Shown piece by piece: positions 7,563 to 14,738 of a DNA stretch of 15,225 nt (the stretch's first letter is position 1; each line of letters begins with the position of its first letter). The stretch spans positions 1 through 15,225 of the forward strand of contig JAIRLK010000028.1 of the NCBI GenBank assembly GCA_031259515.1, in the 5' to 3' direction. The notes beneath the pieces are model-generated. The model saw only the letters and a program-made list of their open reading frames with translations, made no database searches and had not been told where the DNA came from. The translations under genes and the position numbers were made by a program. The DNA comes from Treponema sp. Lineage in GTDB: Bacteria; Spirochaetota; Spirochaetia; Treponematales; Breznakiellaceae.

Positions 7563-8552
7563 TCACCTTCCCGTAACCATGCTGCGGATTTTCGCGGCGA
7601 TTTTCTTATCATCGGGAATCAGGGGAAGTTCCAGGGCCGGACTAAAGGGCAGCGGAACATCTGCGGTTCCCAGCCGCTCAACCGGGGCCTCCAAATCATA
7701 GAACACATCCGGCATGATCCGCGCGATAATTTCACCGCTAATGCCGAACCTCGTATGGCCTTCGTCCACGATGAGCAGTTTTCCAGTTTTTTTAACCGAC
7801 TTGATAATGGCCGCCGTGTCCAGCGGCACAACGGTGCGCAGGTCCAGCAGCTCCGCGCTAATTCCTTCGCTCTGGAGTTTTTTGATGGCCTTTTCCGCCT
7901 TAACCGTCATGATAGAGTTGGCGGCAACCGTGATGTCCGCTCCCTCAATAACAATCCGGGCTTTCCCAAAGGGGATGCATACATCCTCCCCAGCTTCCGG
8001 CACATCGTTAAATTTAGTCGTGTAGAGCATCTTGTGTTCAAAAAAGAGTACCGGATTATTATCCCGGATGGCGGTTTTTAACAATCCTTTGGCCTCCCCG
8101 GAGGTGGAGGGCAGAACCACCTTGACGCCGGGAATATGGGCCGCCCAAGCGTGGATGGACTGGGAATGCTGCGCCGCAGAGGACCGTCCGCCTCCCAAGG
8201 GGGTGCGGACTACCATCGGGACATTGCACTGTCCCCCGGACATATAGGTAATCTTTGCCATCTGGTTAAACAACTGATCGCCGCATACCATGATGAAATC
8301 GGCGAACATCAGTTCCACTATCGGACGCAGTCCGGTCAGCGCGGCGCCTACCCCCATACCGATGATGGCCTGTTCTGAAATGGGCGTATCTTTCATGCGC
8401 AGGTCGCCGTACTTGTCCATGAGGCCCACCGAGCATTTGAAGTTGCCCCCGATGAGGCCAACATCTTCGCCCATCATAAACACGCTGGCATCCCGGGCCA
8501 TTTCCTCATCCAGCGCTTCAAGCACCGCGTCCCGGTACATCAATTCTCTCAT
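7563..8552 (-). CDS. acoB: Thiamine-dependent dehydrogenase E1 component, beta subunit
   Basis: From ATG 8550-8552 the product is 329 residues, a typical E1 beta length. It shows the transketolase-type pyrimidine-binding domain with GEDVG (28-32), Glu60 in TPISEQAIIG (the residue that activates the thiamine ring), and AAQHSQSIHAW (127-136), then the C-terminal transketolase domain. The GGGAGAGGTG ribosome binding site at 8561-8570 decides the start; the open frame continues 28 codons upstream across the acoA stop but lacks family similarity there. The QHSQS segment resembles AcoB and proteobacterial PDH beta more than the Gram-positive PDH HADS version, from memory. It lies 22 bases after acoA and three before acoC, clearly one operon. 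Confidence 0.92.
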   Translation of the reverse strand: MRELMYRDAVLEALDEEMARDASVFMMGEDVGLIGGNFKCSVGLMDKYGDLRMKDTPISEQAIIGMGVGAALTGLRPIVELMFADFIMVCGDQLFNQMAKITYMSGGQCNVPMVVRTPLGGGRSSAAQHSQSIHAWAAHIPGVKVVLPSTSGEAKGLLKTAIRDNNPVLFFEHKMLYTTKFNDVPEAGEDVCIPFGKARIVIEGADITVAANSIMTVKAEKAIKKLQSEGISAELLDLRTVVPLDTAAIIKSVKKTGKLLIVDEGHTRFGISGEIIARIMPDVFYDLEAPVERLGTADVPLPFSPALELPLIPDDKKIAAKIRSMVTGR

Positions 8553-8574
8553 TATTTTTTCACCTCTCCCTATT

Positions 8575-9534
8575 TTATTCAACAAATACGTCGGTATAAG
8601 CTTCCGTCTCCGGCGGATACGGACTTTCCTCCGCAAACTTACAGGCGGCCCGAATTTCCGCTTCCACCGCGTCCTTAATGCAGGTTATTTCCGCTTCCGT
8701 CAGGAGTCCCCGCTTCTCGAGCTTTCCAATGGGTTCATCCGCTTTCCAAGCGGCAACTTCTTCGGCGGGACGGTAATCCCCTGGATCCCCTACGTGATGC
8801 CCCTGCCAGCGGTAGGTAGTACACTCAATGAGGGTAGGGCCTTCACCCTTGCGGGCCCGGTCCACCGCTTTTTCGCAAGCCTCGTAAACGGCGAACACAT
8901 CATTGCCGTCTATGGTAAGGCCGGGTATTCCATAGCCAACCGCCCGTTTGGAAAGCCGATGTTCCTTGGTTACCTTGCGGATGTCCACGGAAATGCCGTA
9001 CAGGTTGTTCTCAATGATGAAAACAATGGGTAAATCCCAGGCCGCCGCAATATTAACGGCCTCATGGAAGGTCCCCTCATTCGTGGACGCGTCGCCAAAA
9101 AAGGCAAGGGTAACCTGAGCGGTCTTCCGGTACCGGGCTGAATAGGCCGCGCCTACCGCGATGGGTATCTCTCCACCCACGATACCGTTCGCCCCCAGTA
9201 TACCTTTGTCCATGGCCATAATATGCATGGAGCCGCCCTTCCCTTTGGAATAGCCGGTTTCCTTGCCGAGAATCTCCGCCATCATACGGTTCAAATCCGC
9301 GCCCCGGGCGATCAGGTGTCCATGACCCCGGTGGGTGGAACCAATATAATCGTCTTCCCGCAAGACGGCGCAAGCGCCAACCGATACCGCCTCTTGTCCC
9401 AAATAAAGATGGGCAAGACCCGGCATAAGGCCCCGCTTATAAAATTCAAACACCTCTTCCTCAAAACGACGGGTCCGGTACATGGCGGTATAAAACGGTC
9501 CCGCCAGATCCGAATAGCCTAATTTTTTGCTCAT
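8575..9534 (-). CDS. acoA: Thiamine-dependent dehydrogenase E1 component, alpha subunit
   Basis: The 319-residue protein is an E1 alpha. It contains HLYLGQEAVSVGA (42-54), the STHRGHGH loop (66-73), and the thiamine diphosphate/Mg motif beginning FFGDASTNEG (146-154) and ending ENN (175-177). With AcoB it would cleave acetoin to acetaldehyde and a lipoyl-bound acetyl group, or decarboxylate pyruvate; the sigma-54 AcoR-like regulator upstream favours acetoin. ATG is at 9532-9534 with AAGGAGG at 9539-9545. A gap of 148 bases with two perfect palindromes separates it from the upstream dehydrogenase gene, so it may also have its own control point. Confidence 0.92.
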   Translation of the reverse strand: MSKKLGYSDLAGPFYTAMYRTRRFEEEVFEFYKRGLMPGLAHLYLGQEAVSVGACAVLREDDYIGSTHRGHGHLIARGADLNRMMAEILGKETGYSKGKGGSMHIMAMDKGILGANGIVGGEIPIAVGAAYSARYRKTAQVTLAFFGDASTNEGTFHEAVNIAAAWDLPIVFIIENNLYGISVDIRKVTKEHRLSKRAVGYGIPGLTIDGNDVFAVYEACEKAVDRARKGEGPTLIECTTYRWQGHHVGDPGDYRPAEEVAAWKADEPIGKLEKRGLLTEAEITCIKDAVEAEIRAACKFAEESPYPPETEAYTDVFVE

Positions 9535-9545
9535 GATTCCTCCTT

Positions 9546-9682
9546 AGAACTATAGTTCCTCAATCACCGTACTAATATAGGTACCTAATTTTTTCACGAT
9601 TAAGTACACATTGGATAATTCATACGTCGTTGTACAATAAAGACTTACGTTCATCCTTACTATGCAGCTACGGTTGAAAAAA
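9546..9682 (-). promoter_or_regulatory. acoA upstream region with two perfect palindromes
   Basis: This AT-rich gap between the Fe-dependent dehydrogenase and acoA holds GAACTATAGTTC (9547-9558, perfect 12-base palindrome) and TAGGTACCTA (9578-9587, perfect 10-base palindrome), 31 bases apart centre to centre, about three DNA turns. A TATATT on the minus strand overlaps the second palindrome and could act as a -10, but I find no convincing -35 and no GG-N10-GC sigma-54 pair. The palindromes may be operator half-sites or a 5' leader hairpin immediately ahead of the acoA ribosome binding site. Confidence 0.45.
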
Positions 9683-10801
9683 TTAGTCATAGAGTTCCTG
9701 ATATATTTTTAATACCCGGTTATAATCCAGGGGCACAAAACTGTTGGCCATAAGCCGCTGCTGCTTTTCCATGACCGACCGGGTAAATTCAGGCAAATCT
9801 TCTTTTTTGACGCCGTATTCCCGCAGCGCCTTGCGGGGCAGGATCGTATCCAGCAGCCCTTCCAGCGCGCCGTAGACCTCCTCCTGTTCACAACCCAACA
9901 ATGCGGCCATAGAGCTGTTTATGCGGGCGAGCTCGCCGCCGCTTTTAAGTTCCCGGTAGTTTTTCAACACCCCGGAGAAGATGGCATAATTGCTTTCGCC
10001 ATGGGCGACATGGTATTGTCCGCCCAAGGGATAGCTCATCGCATGTACGGGGCCGCACCCGGCAGTACCAAAGGCAAGGCCGGCGTAATTAGAGGCGGCC
10101 AAAAAGTCATCCAACAATTTAATCCGCGCCCCCTGACCTTCGGCGGCAATGATCTGATACCCTTTCAAAATCATTTCCACCGCCTTGTAGGAAAACAGCT
10201 TCGTATAACTGGTCGCCTTGGGGGAAAGGGCCGATTCCACCGCGTGAACCAGGGCGTCAATAGAACTGGTGGCAAATACGCCGAAGGGCAGTTTTTCCAG
10301 CAATTCGGGGATGAGGATGGCCTGATCCGCGAACATGGCGGGACTGACCATGCCCATCTTGGTTCCCAGACGGGTACGGTTTATTATCGAGATGTTTGTA
10401 ACCTCGCTTCCGGTTCCGCAGGTCGTGGGGATGATGACCAGCCCGCGTTTTTTTGTCAAATTGGTCCCCTGGGCATACAAGTCGTCCACTGTTTCCTGTT
10501 CAGCCACCGCCAGCACTTTGGCGATGTCGATGATGGTTCCGCCCCCTATGGCGATAACCCGCTTGCATCCGGTTTTCCGGGCGTCATGGAGTATAGCGTC
10601 CACCATGACGTCGGTAGGTTCCCCTAAGCCGTAGCGCTCCTGATAGATCACCTGGCTTTTCAGCCCCATCTGCCCAAAATAGGGCTGAAAGATATACTCG
10701 TTCGTTAATATAAGGTCCTGGCTTTCCAAGCCAAAAGCTTTGACAAAATCGGAACTTGTGGCGAATTTATGAAGTTCCGGCTTGAAAATTATCTGTATCA
10801 C
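9683..10801 (-). CDS. Iron-dependent (group III) alcohol dehydrogenase, 4-hydroxybutyrate dehydrogenase-like
   Basis: The 372-residue protein has the NAD-binding GGGTIIDIAK (86-95), PTTCGTGSEVTN (125-136), and the metal ligands Asp182 and His186 (SSIDALVHAVES), His253 (GCGPVHAMSYPLGG) and His267 (HVAHGESNY). Segments such as LILTNEYIFQPYF, QERYGLGEPTD and REYGVKKEDLP recall Clostridium kluyveri 4-hydroxybutyrate dehydrogenase rather than butanol or propanediol dehydrogenases. That enzyme interconverts 4-hydroxybutyrate and succinate semialdehyde with NAD. In this operon it might instead reduce acetaldehyde released from acetoin. The start is GTG at 10799-10801 with AAGGG about nine bases upstream. 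It is the first gene behind the -24/-12 promoter. Family is firm; substrate is open. Confidence 0.88.
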   Translation of the reverse strand: MIQIIFKPELHKFATSSDFVKAFGLESQDLILTNEYIFQPYFGQMGLKSQVIYQERYGLGEPTDVMVDAILHDARKTGCKRVIAIGGGTIIDIAKVLAVAEQETVDDLYAQGTNLTKKRGLVIIPTTCGTGSEVTNISIINRTRLGTKMGMVSPAMFADQAILIPELLEKLPFGVFATSSIDALVHAVESALSPKATSYTKLFSYKAVEMILKGYQIIAAEGQGARIKLLDDFLAASNYAGLAFGTAGCGPVHAMSYPLGGQYHVAHGESNYAIFSGVLKNYRELKSGGELARINSSMAALLGCEQEEVYGALEGLLDTILPRKALREYGVKKEDLPEFTRSVMEKQQRLMANSFVPLDYNRVLKIYQELYD

Positions 10802-10889
10802 CTTAATTTTCCCTTCTTAATCTTGAATTTTCTGTTGTACCTTTAAATACATTGTCAGCTATTGCCCAGCCGACGGCTTTTAAATATTA

Positions 10890-10906
10890 AGCAATTTTCA
10901 TACCAA
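10890..10906 (-). promoter_or_regulatory. Sigma-54 (-24/-12) promoter of the catabolic operon
   Basis: On the minus strand the sequence is TTGGTATGAAAATTGCT, matching YTGGYAYG-N4-TTGCW with the invariant GG and GC exactly ten bases apart (plus-strand CC at 10903-10904 and GC at 10891-10892). The expected transcription start is near 10879-10880, about 78 bases ahead of the GTG of the dehydrogenase gene. It lies just downstream of a gene for a sigma-54 activator, which is the usual arrangement for aco operons. Confidence 0.8.
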
Positions 10907-10960
10907 CCTAAATCAGCGAATAACCACGTTTATTTTTTCGAGAAAGAATGATGGGTAATC

Positions 10961-11015
10961 CCGCGAACAGCCTGAAGTTTTAGTTTCAATTACCGGTTAA
11001 GACCGTCTTTCGCGG
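10961..11015. repeat. Inverted repeat in the acoR-operon gap
   Basis: CCGCGAA (10961-10967) and TTCGCGG (11009-11015) are exact complements separated by 41 bases, and the similarity continues imperfectly outward (GTAAT before the left arm, ATTTAC after the right). It lies about 70-125 bases upstream of the -24/-12 promoter and could be a secondary activator site or structural. Confidence 0.4.
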
Positions 11016-11089
11016 AATTTACGGGTATGATTCATGAAATCTGCTATTCGTGTTATTCAGAGTACGGAAAGGTACATTCGACGCCTAAC

Positions 11090-11140
11090 TGTGCCATTGT
11101 GTGCCAGACCATTCGCGCCGGGGCTCATGGCAATGGCACA
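11090..11140. promoter_or_regulatory. Candidate upstream activator dyad
   Basis: TGTGCCATTG (11090-11099) is an exact reverse complement of CAATGGCACA (11131-11140). A further GTGCCA sits at 11101-11106, making three GTGCCA/TGGCAC copies within 50 bases. The dyad lies about 185-235 bases upstream of the -24 element, a normal distance for enhancer-like sites of sigma-54 activators. Binding by the adjacent AcoR-like protein is an inference. A 3'-end hairpin for acoR is less likely because the loop would be 31 bases. Confidence 0.5.
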
Positions 11141-11168
11141 TAACTGACACGTAACGTCACATATATCG

Positions 11169-13172
11169 TTATTTCAGATAGGTTTCCTTGGAAATACCGT
11201 AGCTTGACATCCTGCGGTACATGGTTCGCCGGCTGACTCCCAACAGTTCCGCCGCTTTCTTCACTTTAAAACCCGTGGAATACAGGGCGTTTTCAATACG
11301 TTTCCGTTCATTTTCATAGGATACCGGGTTAGGGGCCTTGCTTTTAGCCTCCGGTTCCCCAAGAACCGCGTCATCGGGAATAAGCAAGGGCCCGGGCGCC
11401 CCGCGATCTTCCCCTTGCATCTTGCTCCAAATCGACAGGGACTGAGGCTCAATCAACGCATGAGGGGACACGTAGACCGCCCGTTCCACGATGTTTTCCA
11501 GTTCCCGTACATTGCCGGGCCAGGAATACTTTTTCAACGCCATAAGCGCGTCCGGACTGAATCCGTGGATGCGGTGCCCCGCATTCCCGGCGTATTTATA
11601 TAAAAAATGTTCCGCCAAGGGTATGATGTCCTCCTGACGTTCACGCAACGCGGGTATTGAAATATCAAATACGTTCAGCCGGTAGTAGAGATCGTTTCGG
11701 AACTCGTTGTGCAGGATCTTTTCCTCCACGTTTTGATGGGTGGCGGAAATGACCCGGACGTCTATCTTGATAGTCCTGGTAGAACCGATACGGCTGACCT
11801 CCCGGCTCTGAAGGACCCGCAGCAGGCTCGCCTGCACGTCAAAGGGCATGTCGCCGATTTCATCGAGAAAGATGGTGCCGCCGTTGGCAAGTTCAAATTT
11901 TCCCGGGCAGCCGTCCCGTTTGGCGCCGGTAAACGCTCCGCCTTCATACCCGAAAAGCTCGCTTTCAACCAGGCTTTTGGGAATAGCGCCGCAGTTAATT
12001 GCCACAAAGGGGCCGTCCCGCCGGCTGCTGGCATTATGGATCGCCTGGGCAAACATCTCCTTGCCGGTTCCGCTTTCGCCTTTTAAAAAAACGTTCGCCC
12101 GGTTCTGCGCCGCAAGCTGGGCCATGCGGATGGCTTCTACCATCACGGCGGAATCGCCGATAATATCATCCAAAATGAACCTGGCTTCCGAACCCACGAT
12201 GCGGTTAATGCGTTTATGCAGCGTTTCGGTCTTCTCAAAGAACAAAACATAATCCCCGGCATCGGTAATTTCCACCGACAGGGACAACCGCACGGTTTTT
12301 CTGCCAATCTCCAGCGTAATCGGACGGTCGCGTATGCAGCCCTGATCCCCGAGAGCAAACAGTTCCTGGGGCATAAATTCCCGCAGGGGATGATCCTCCA
12401 ACTGTTCTATCCGTTTGCCTAATAACAGGGCCGCCCCGCGATTTACGCTGATAATCCGCAGATTTTTATCCACCAGCATCACTCCGGAAGGCCAGGCGGA
12501 AAGCATGGCGTCGTTACTTTGCTGCATCCGGTTCAATTTGTCATAGGCGTTCTGCATCAAAAGAAGCTGAGTTGTCGCCTTTGCGGCGGCGGCCGCCATG
12601 CCCAGGGTATGGAGGTGCACTTTGGGCATGGGGCCGATAATACAGAGGCCGCCGATGATATGCCCGTGAAGGTCAAAAACCGGAGCTCCTGAGCATGTCC
12701 AATTATAATGCAGGGGGAAATAGTGTTCTTCCCCGGATATTTTAATGGCGTCGCCGATTACTAAGGCAGTGCCTATCCCATTGGTACCTATGTTTTTTTC
12801 ATCACGATTACACCCTTCGGCCAATCCATTTGCCTTGGCTATCCGCAGAATCTCCTCGTCGCCGGAGACGCTCAACACATAGCCGTCTTCATCAAAGATG
12901 GCGGCCATAAAACCGGAGCCGATGGTAAAGCGGTAAATCCCCGCCAGCACGGAAGACGCGGTATCGAAAAAATTTTTCCGCACCGCGATGCGCTGTTGGA
13001 GTTCCTGGGGGGAAATCAAGGTTTTATCTACCCGCTCCGGGATAACGCCGGCGTTTCGGGAACGGATCCAGGATTCAAGAACTTTTGGGGCAATATCAAT
13101 AACCGGCATAATCCCATCTTTTTGAAAAGCCTCCCGGGCTTTTTTTATATCCTCTTGTGACGGCCTTTCCAT
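11169..13172 (-). CDS. acoR: AcoR-type sigma-54-dependent transcriptional activator (GAF-PAS-AAA+-Fis HTH)
   Basis: From ATG 13170-13172 the product is 667 residues. An N-terminal GAF-like sensory domain (about 67-205) includes NIGTNGIGTAL and HYNWTCSGAPVFD, typical of AcoR/DhaR regulators; a PAS-like domain follows (about 222-315). The central AAA+ domain has Walker A GESGTGKE (365-372), the sigma-54-contacting GAFTGA (412-417), Walker B TIFLDE (433-438), and WPGNVREL (551-558). A Fis-type helix-turn-helix is at about 638-656 (KKAAELLGVSRRTMYRRM). It would sense acetoin or a related metabolite and open sigma-54 promoters by ATP hydrolysis. GAGAGGG five bases before this ATG decides the start; a TTG six codons upstream overlaps it. 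-24/-12 promoters lie on both sides of the gene. Confidence 0.93.
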   Translation of the reverse strand: MERPSQEDIKKAREAFQKDGIMPVIDIAPKVLESWIRSRNAGVIPERVDKTLISPQELQQRIAVRKNFFDTASSVLAGIYRFTIGSGFMAAIFDEDGYVLSVSGDEEILRIAKANGLAEGCNRDEKNIGTNGIGTALVIGDAIKISGEEHYFPLHYNWTCSGAPVFDLHGHIIGGLCIIGPMPKVHLHTLGMAAAAAKATTQLLLMQNAYDKLNRMQQSNDAMLSAWPSGVMLVDKNLRIISVNRGAALLLGKRIEQLEDHPLREFMPQELFALGDQGCIRDRPITLEIGRKTVRLSLSVEITDAGDYVLFFEKTETLHKRINRIVGSEARFILDDIIGDSAVMVEAIRMAQLAAQNRANVFLKGESGTGKEMFAQAIHNASSRRDGPFVAINCGAIPKSLVESELFGYEGGAFTGAKRDGCPGKFELANGGTIFLDEIGDMPFDVQASLLRVLQSREVSRIGSTRTIKIDVRVISATHQNVEEKILHNEFRNDLYYRLNVFDISIPALRERQEDIIPLAEHFLYKYAGNAGHRIHGFSPDALMALKKYSWPGNVRELENIVERAVYVSPHALIEPQSLSIWSKMQGEDRGAPGPLLIPDDAVLGEPEAKSKAPNPVSYENERKRIENALYSTGFKVKKAAELLGVSRRTMYRRMSSYGISKETYLK

Positions 13173-13217
13173 ATCAACCCTCTCTGCCAATGAGATTATC
13201 GCTTTTTTACAGGAATC

Positions 13218-13247
13218 ATTATAATACAGGTATAGTAAAAACTGTAC
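13218..13247 (-). promoter_or_regulatory. Candidate acoR promoter with overlapping dyad
   Basis: On the minus strand a perfect TATAAT (13223-13218) lies about 45 bases before the acoR ATG; no good -35 at 17 bases is seen. Just upstream GTATAGT (13230-13236) and ACTGTAC (13241-13247) form a six-of-seven inverted repeat around AAAA, placed where a repressor or autoregulator would cover the -35. It also lies about 100 bases upstream of the divergent -24/-12 promoter. Confidence 0.45.
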
Positions 13248-13290
13248 TCAAAAAATAACCTATAAACAGGAAAAAACGCCAGGAGTTTGC

Positions 13291-13332
13291 GGGGACAAGT
13301 CCCCAGGGGCCTAAGGTCCCCCGGACCCCCGA
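13291..13332. repeat. GC-rich dispersed repeat, second copy
   Basis: Positions 13291-13312 repeat 3780-3800 with a single added C (core GGGGACAAGTCCC then AGGGGCCT), followed by further C-rich palindromic sequence. It sits between the acoR promoter and the divergent -24/-12 promoter. Its recurrence in two unrelated gaps 9.5 kb apart marks it as a genome-dispersed palindromic element rather than a gene-specific operator. Confidence 0.75.
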
Positions 13333-13339
13333 TGGCTGC

Positions 13340-13356
13340 TTGGCATAATAATTGCT
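13340..13356 (+). promoter_or_regulatory. Sigma-54 (-24/-12) promoter of the divergent M24 gene
   Basis: TTGGCATAATAATTGCT matches YTGGCAYG-N4-TTGCW, with GG (13342-13343) and GC (13354-13355) exactly ten bases apart. The predicted start is near 13367, giving a leader of about 44 bases before ATG 13411, which has AAGGGAG at 13396-13402. It is as close to consensus as the operon promoter on the other side of acoR. Confidence 0.8.
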
Positions 13357-13410
13357 GTTAATAATAAAGAGCGATAGGCTCTACATTATCTTTGTAAGGG
13401 AGAACTAACA

Positions 13411-14646
13411 ATGAAATCAGGTTTTAGCGGCGTTGACTTTGAGGACACCATTAATTATGACAAGTTGAGGAAAGACCGGCTGGCCCGGGCAAAAGAACAA
13501 CTCCAAAAAACAGGGTACGGGGCCTTGCTCTGTTACGATTTTGACAACATCCGCTACATCACCGGCACGCATATCGGCGAGTGGAACCGTAACAAGATGA
13601 ACCGTCACTGTCTGCTCATAGACGGTCTGGATCAGCCGATTTTGTTTGACGCCGCCTGCCCGTCCAAGCGCCGCCGGGTGTCGTGGATCCGCCCGGAAAA
13701 CATCATGCCCGCTGTTGGCTCCATGCGGGGTTCCATCCCTGCCGAAGCCGGCATGGTGGATATGGAGGCCGGTGAGATTCTCCAGTACCTCCAGAAGTAT
13801 GGGGTGGATAAACGCCCGTTGGGGATTGACATCGTGGATATTCCCCTTCTGAAGGCCCTGGAGAAGGAGGGAATAGAAGTAACCGACGGCCAGGCCCCTA
13901 TGGTGGACGCCCGGATGATTAAGACCCCGGAAGAGATAGAACTGCTCAAGTGTTCCGCCGCCATGGTAGACGCGGCGTACTGGGACGTGGCCAAAAACCT
14001 GCGCCCTGGAGCCACGGAAAACGAGATGGAGGCCCTTATCCAGGGACAGCTCTTCAAGTGGGGTTCTGAGTCTGTGGAATTTGTGAACTGTATCTCCGGT
14101 ATGCGGGGGAACCCCCACAGCCACACCACCAGTAACCGCATGATCCGCCCCGGAGAGCTGGTTTACTTTGATATCGGCAATGTGTACAACGGCTACCATA
14201 CCTGTTACTACCGGACCTTCTCCTGCGGCAAGCCCACCAAGCCCCAGGAAGAAGCCTACGCGAAGGCGTTGAAGTGGATCCGGGACGGCATCTCGGTGAT
14301 CAAGCCCGGCGCTACTACCGGCGACGTGGTGGCCGTGTGGCCCACCGCCCAGGAATTGGGCTTTAAAGACGAAAAAGAAGCCTTCCTGTTGCAGTTTGCC
14401 CACGGCATAGGTCTGGGCCTGTGGGAGAAACCCGCCATCTCCCCGCTCTTCTCCAAGGACCATCCCTTTGAGTTTAAGCCCGGCATGACCTTCGCCATCG
14501 AGACTTGGTGCGCCGCTAAAGACGGCACCGGCAGCGCCCGTATAGAAGAGGAGATCGTGGTTACCGAAACCGGACATGAAGTCATCACCAAGTTCCCCTC
14601 CGACGAGATCACTTCCTGCGGCTTCCCCGGCTGCCTTTTCCCGTAA
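13411..14646 (+). CDS. M24-fold protein (aminopeptidase P/creatinase family) with altered metal site
   Basis: The 411-residue protein has a creatinase-type N-terminal domain (about 20-165) and a pita-bread M24 domain (about 172-395). Of the five usual metal ligands, Asp254 (YFDIGN), His331 (AHGIGL), Glu364 (FAIETW) and Glu379 (RIEEEIVVT) are present. The second Asp, expected 11 residues after the first, is Cys265 (GYHTCYYRTF), and the substrate-binding His of HGIGxxxHE is Trp338. The family includes Xaa-Pro peptidases, creatinase, ectoine hydrolase and the DMSP lyase DddP; these changes argue against an ordinary dipeptidase. No signal peptide is seen, so it is probably cytosolic. It reads divergently from acoR behind a -24/-12 promoter. 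Its substrate is unknown. Confidence 0.85.
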   Translation: MKSGFSGVDFEDTINYDKLRKDRLARAKEQLQKTGYGALLCYDFDNIRYITGTHIGEWNRNKMNRHCLLIDGLDQPILFDAACPSKRRRVSWIRPENIMPAVGSMRGSIPAEAGMVDMEAGEILQYLQKYGVDKRPLGIDIVDIPLLKALEKEGIEVTDGQAPMVDARMIKTPEEIELLKCSAAMVDAAYWDVAKNLRPGATENEMEALIQGQLFKWGSESVEFVNCISGMRGNPHSHTTSNRMIRPGELVYFDIGNVYNGYHTCYYRTFSCGKPTKPQEEAYAKALKWIRDGISVIKPGATTGDVVAVWPTAQELGFKDEKEAFLLQFAHGIGLGLWEKPAISPLFSKDHPFEFKPGMTFAIETWCAAKDGTGSARIEEEIVVTETGHEVITKFPSDEITSCGFPGCLFP

Positions 14647-14702
14647 GAGCCTGGTGCGCTGGTCATCCAGTCTGGACACCACCCGCGTCAAAAGCGAGGA
14701 GC

Positions 14703-14738
14703 GAAGCGGCGCAAGAAGCGGCGCAAAAAAGCGGCGAA
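14703..14738. repeat. Three tandem 12-base units
   Basis: The unit GAAGCGGCGCAA occurs twice exactly (14703-14714, 14715-14726) and a third time with changes (14727-14738). It leads directly into the left arm of the next inverted repeat and looks like part of one composite intergenic element. Confidence 0.7.

Larger units (their letters stand above)
10802..11168 (-). promoter_or_regulatory. Regulatory gap between acoR and the catabolic operon
   Basis: This 367-base non-coding stretch separates the end of acoR from the operon. Reading leftward it holds a TGACAC/GTCA-containing segment, a ten-base dyad (11090-11140), a second inverted repeat (10961-11015), the -24/-12 promoter (10890-10906) and a leader of about 78 bases. 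No U-tract intrinsic terminator for acoR is obvious, so read-through from acoR is possible. Confidence 0.7.

Noticed and set aside
11091..11106. A sigma-54 promoter at the paired GTGCCA sequences (minus-strand TGGCAC ACAA TGGCAC)
   Set aside because: The GG-to-GC distance is one base short of the required spacing and no gene start follows closely; 10890-10906 fits better.
13173..13190. Six-codon N-terminal extension of AcoR from a TTG
   Set aside because: The extension covers the GAGAGGG ribosome binding site of the ATG at 13172.
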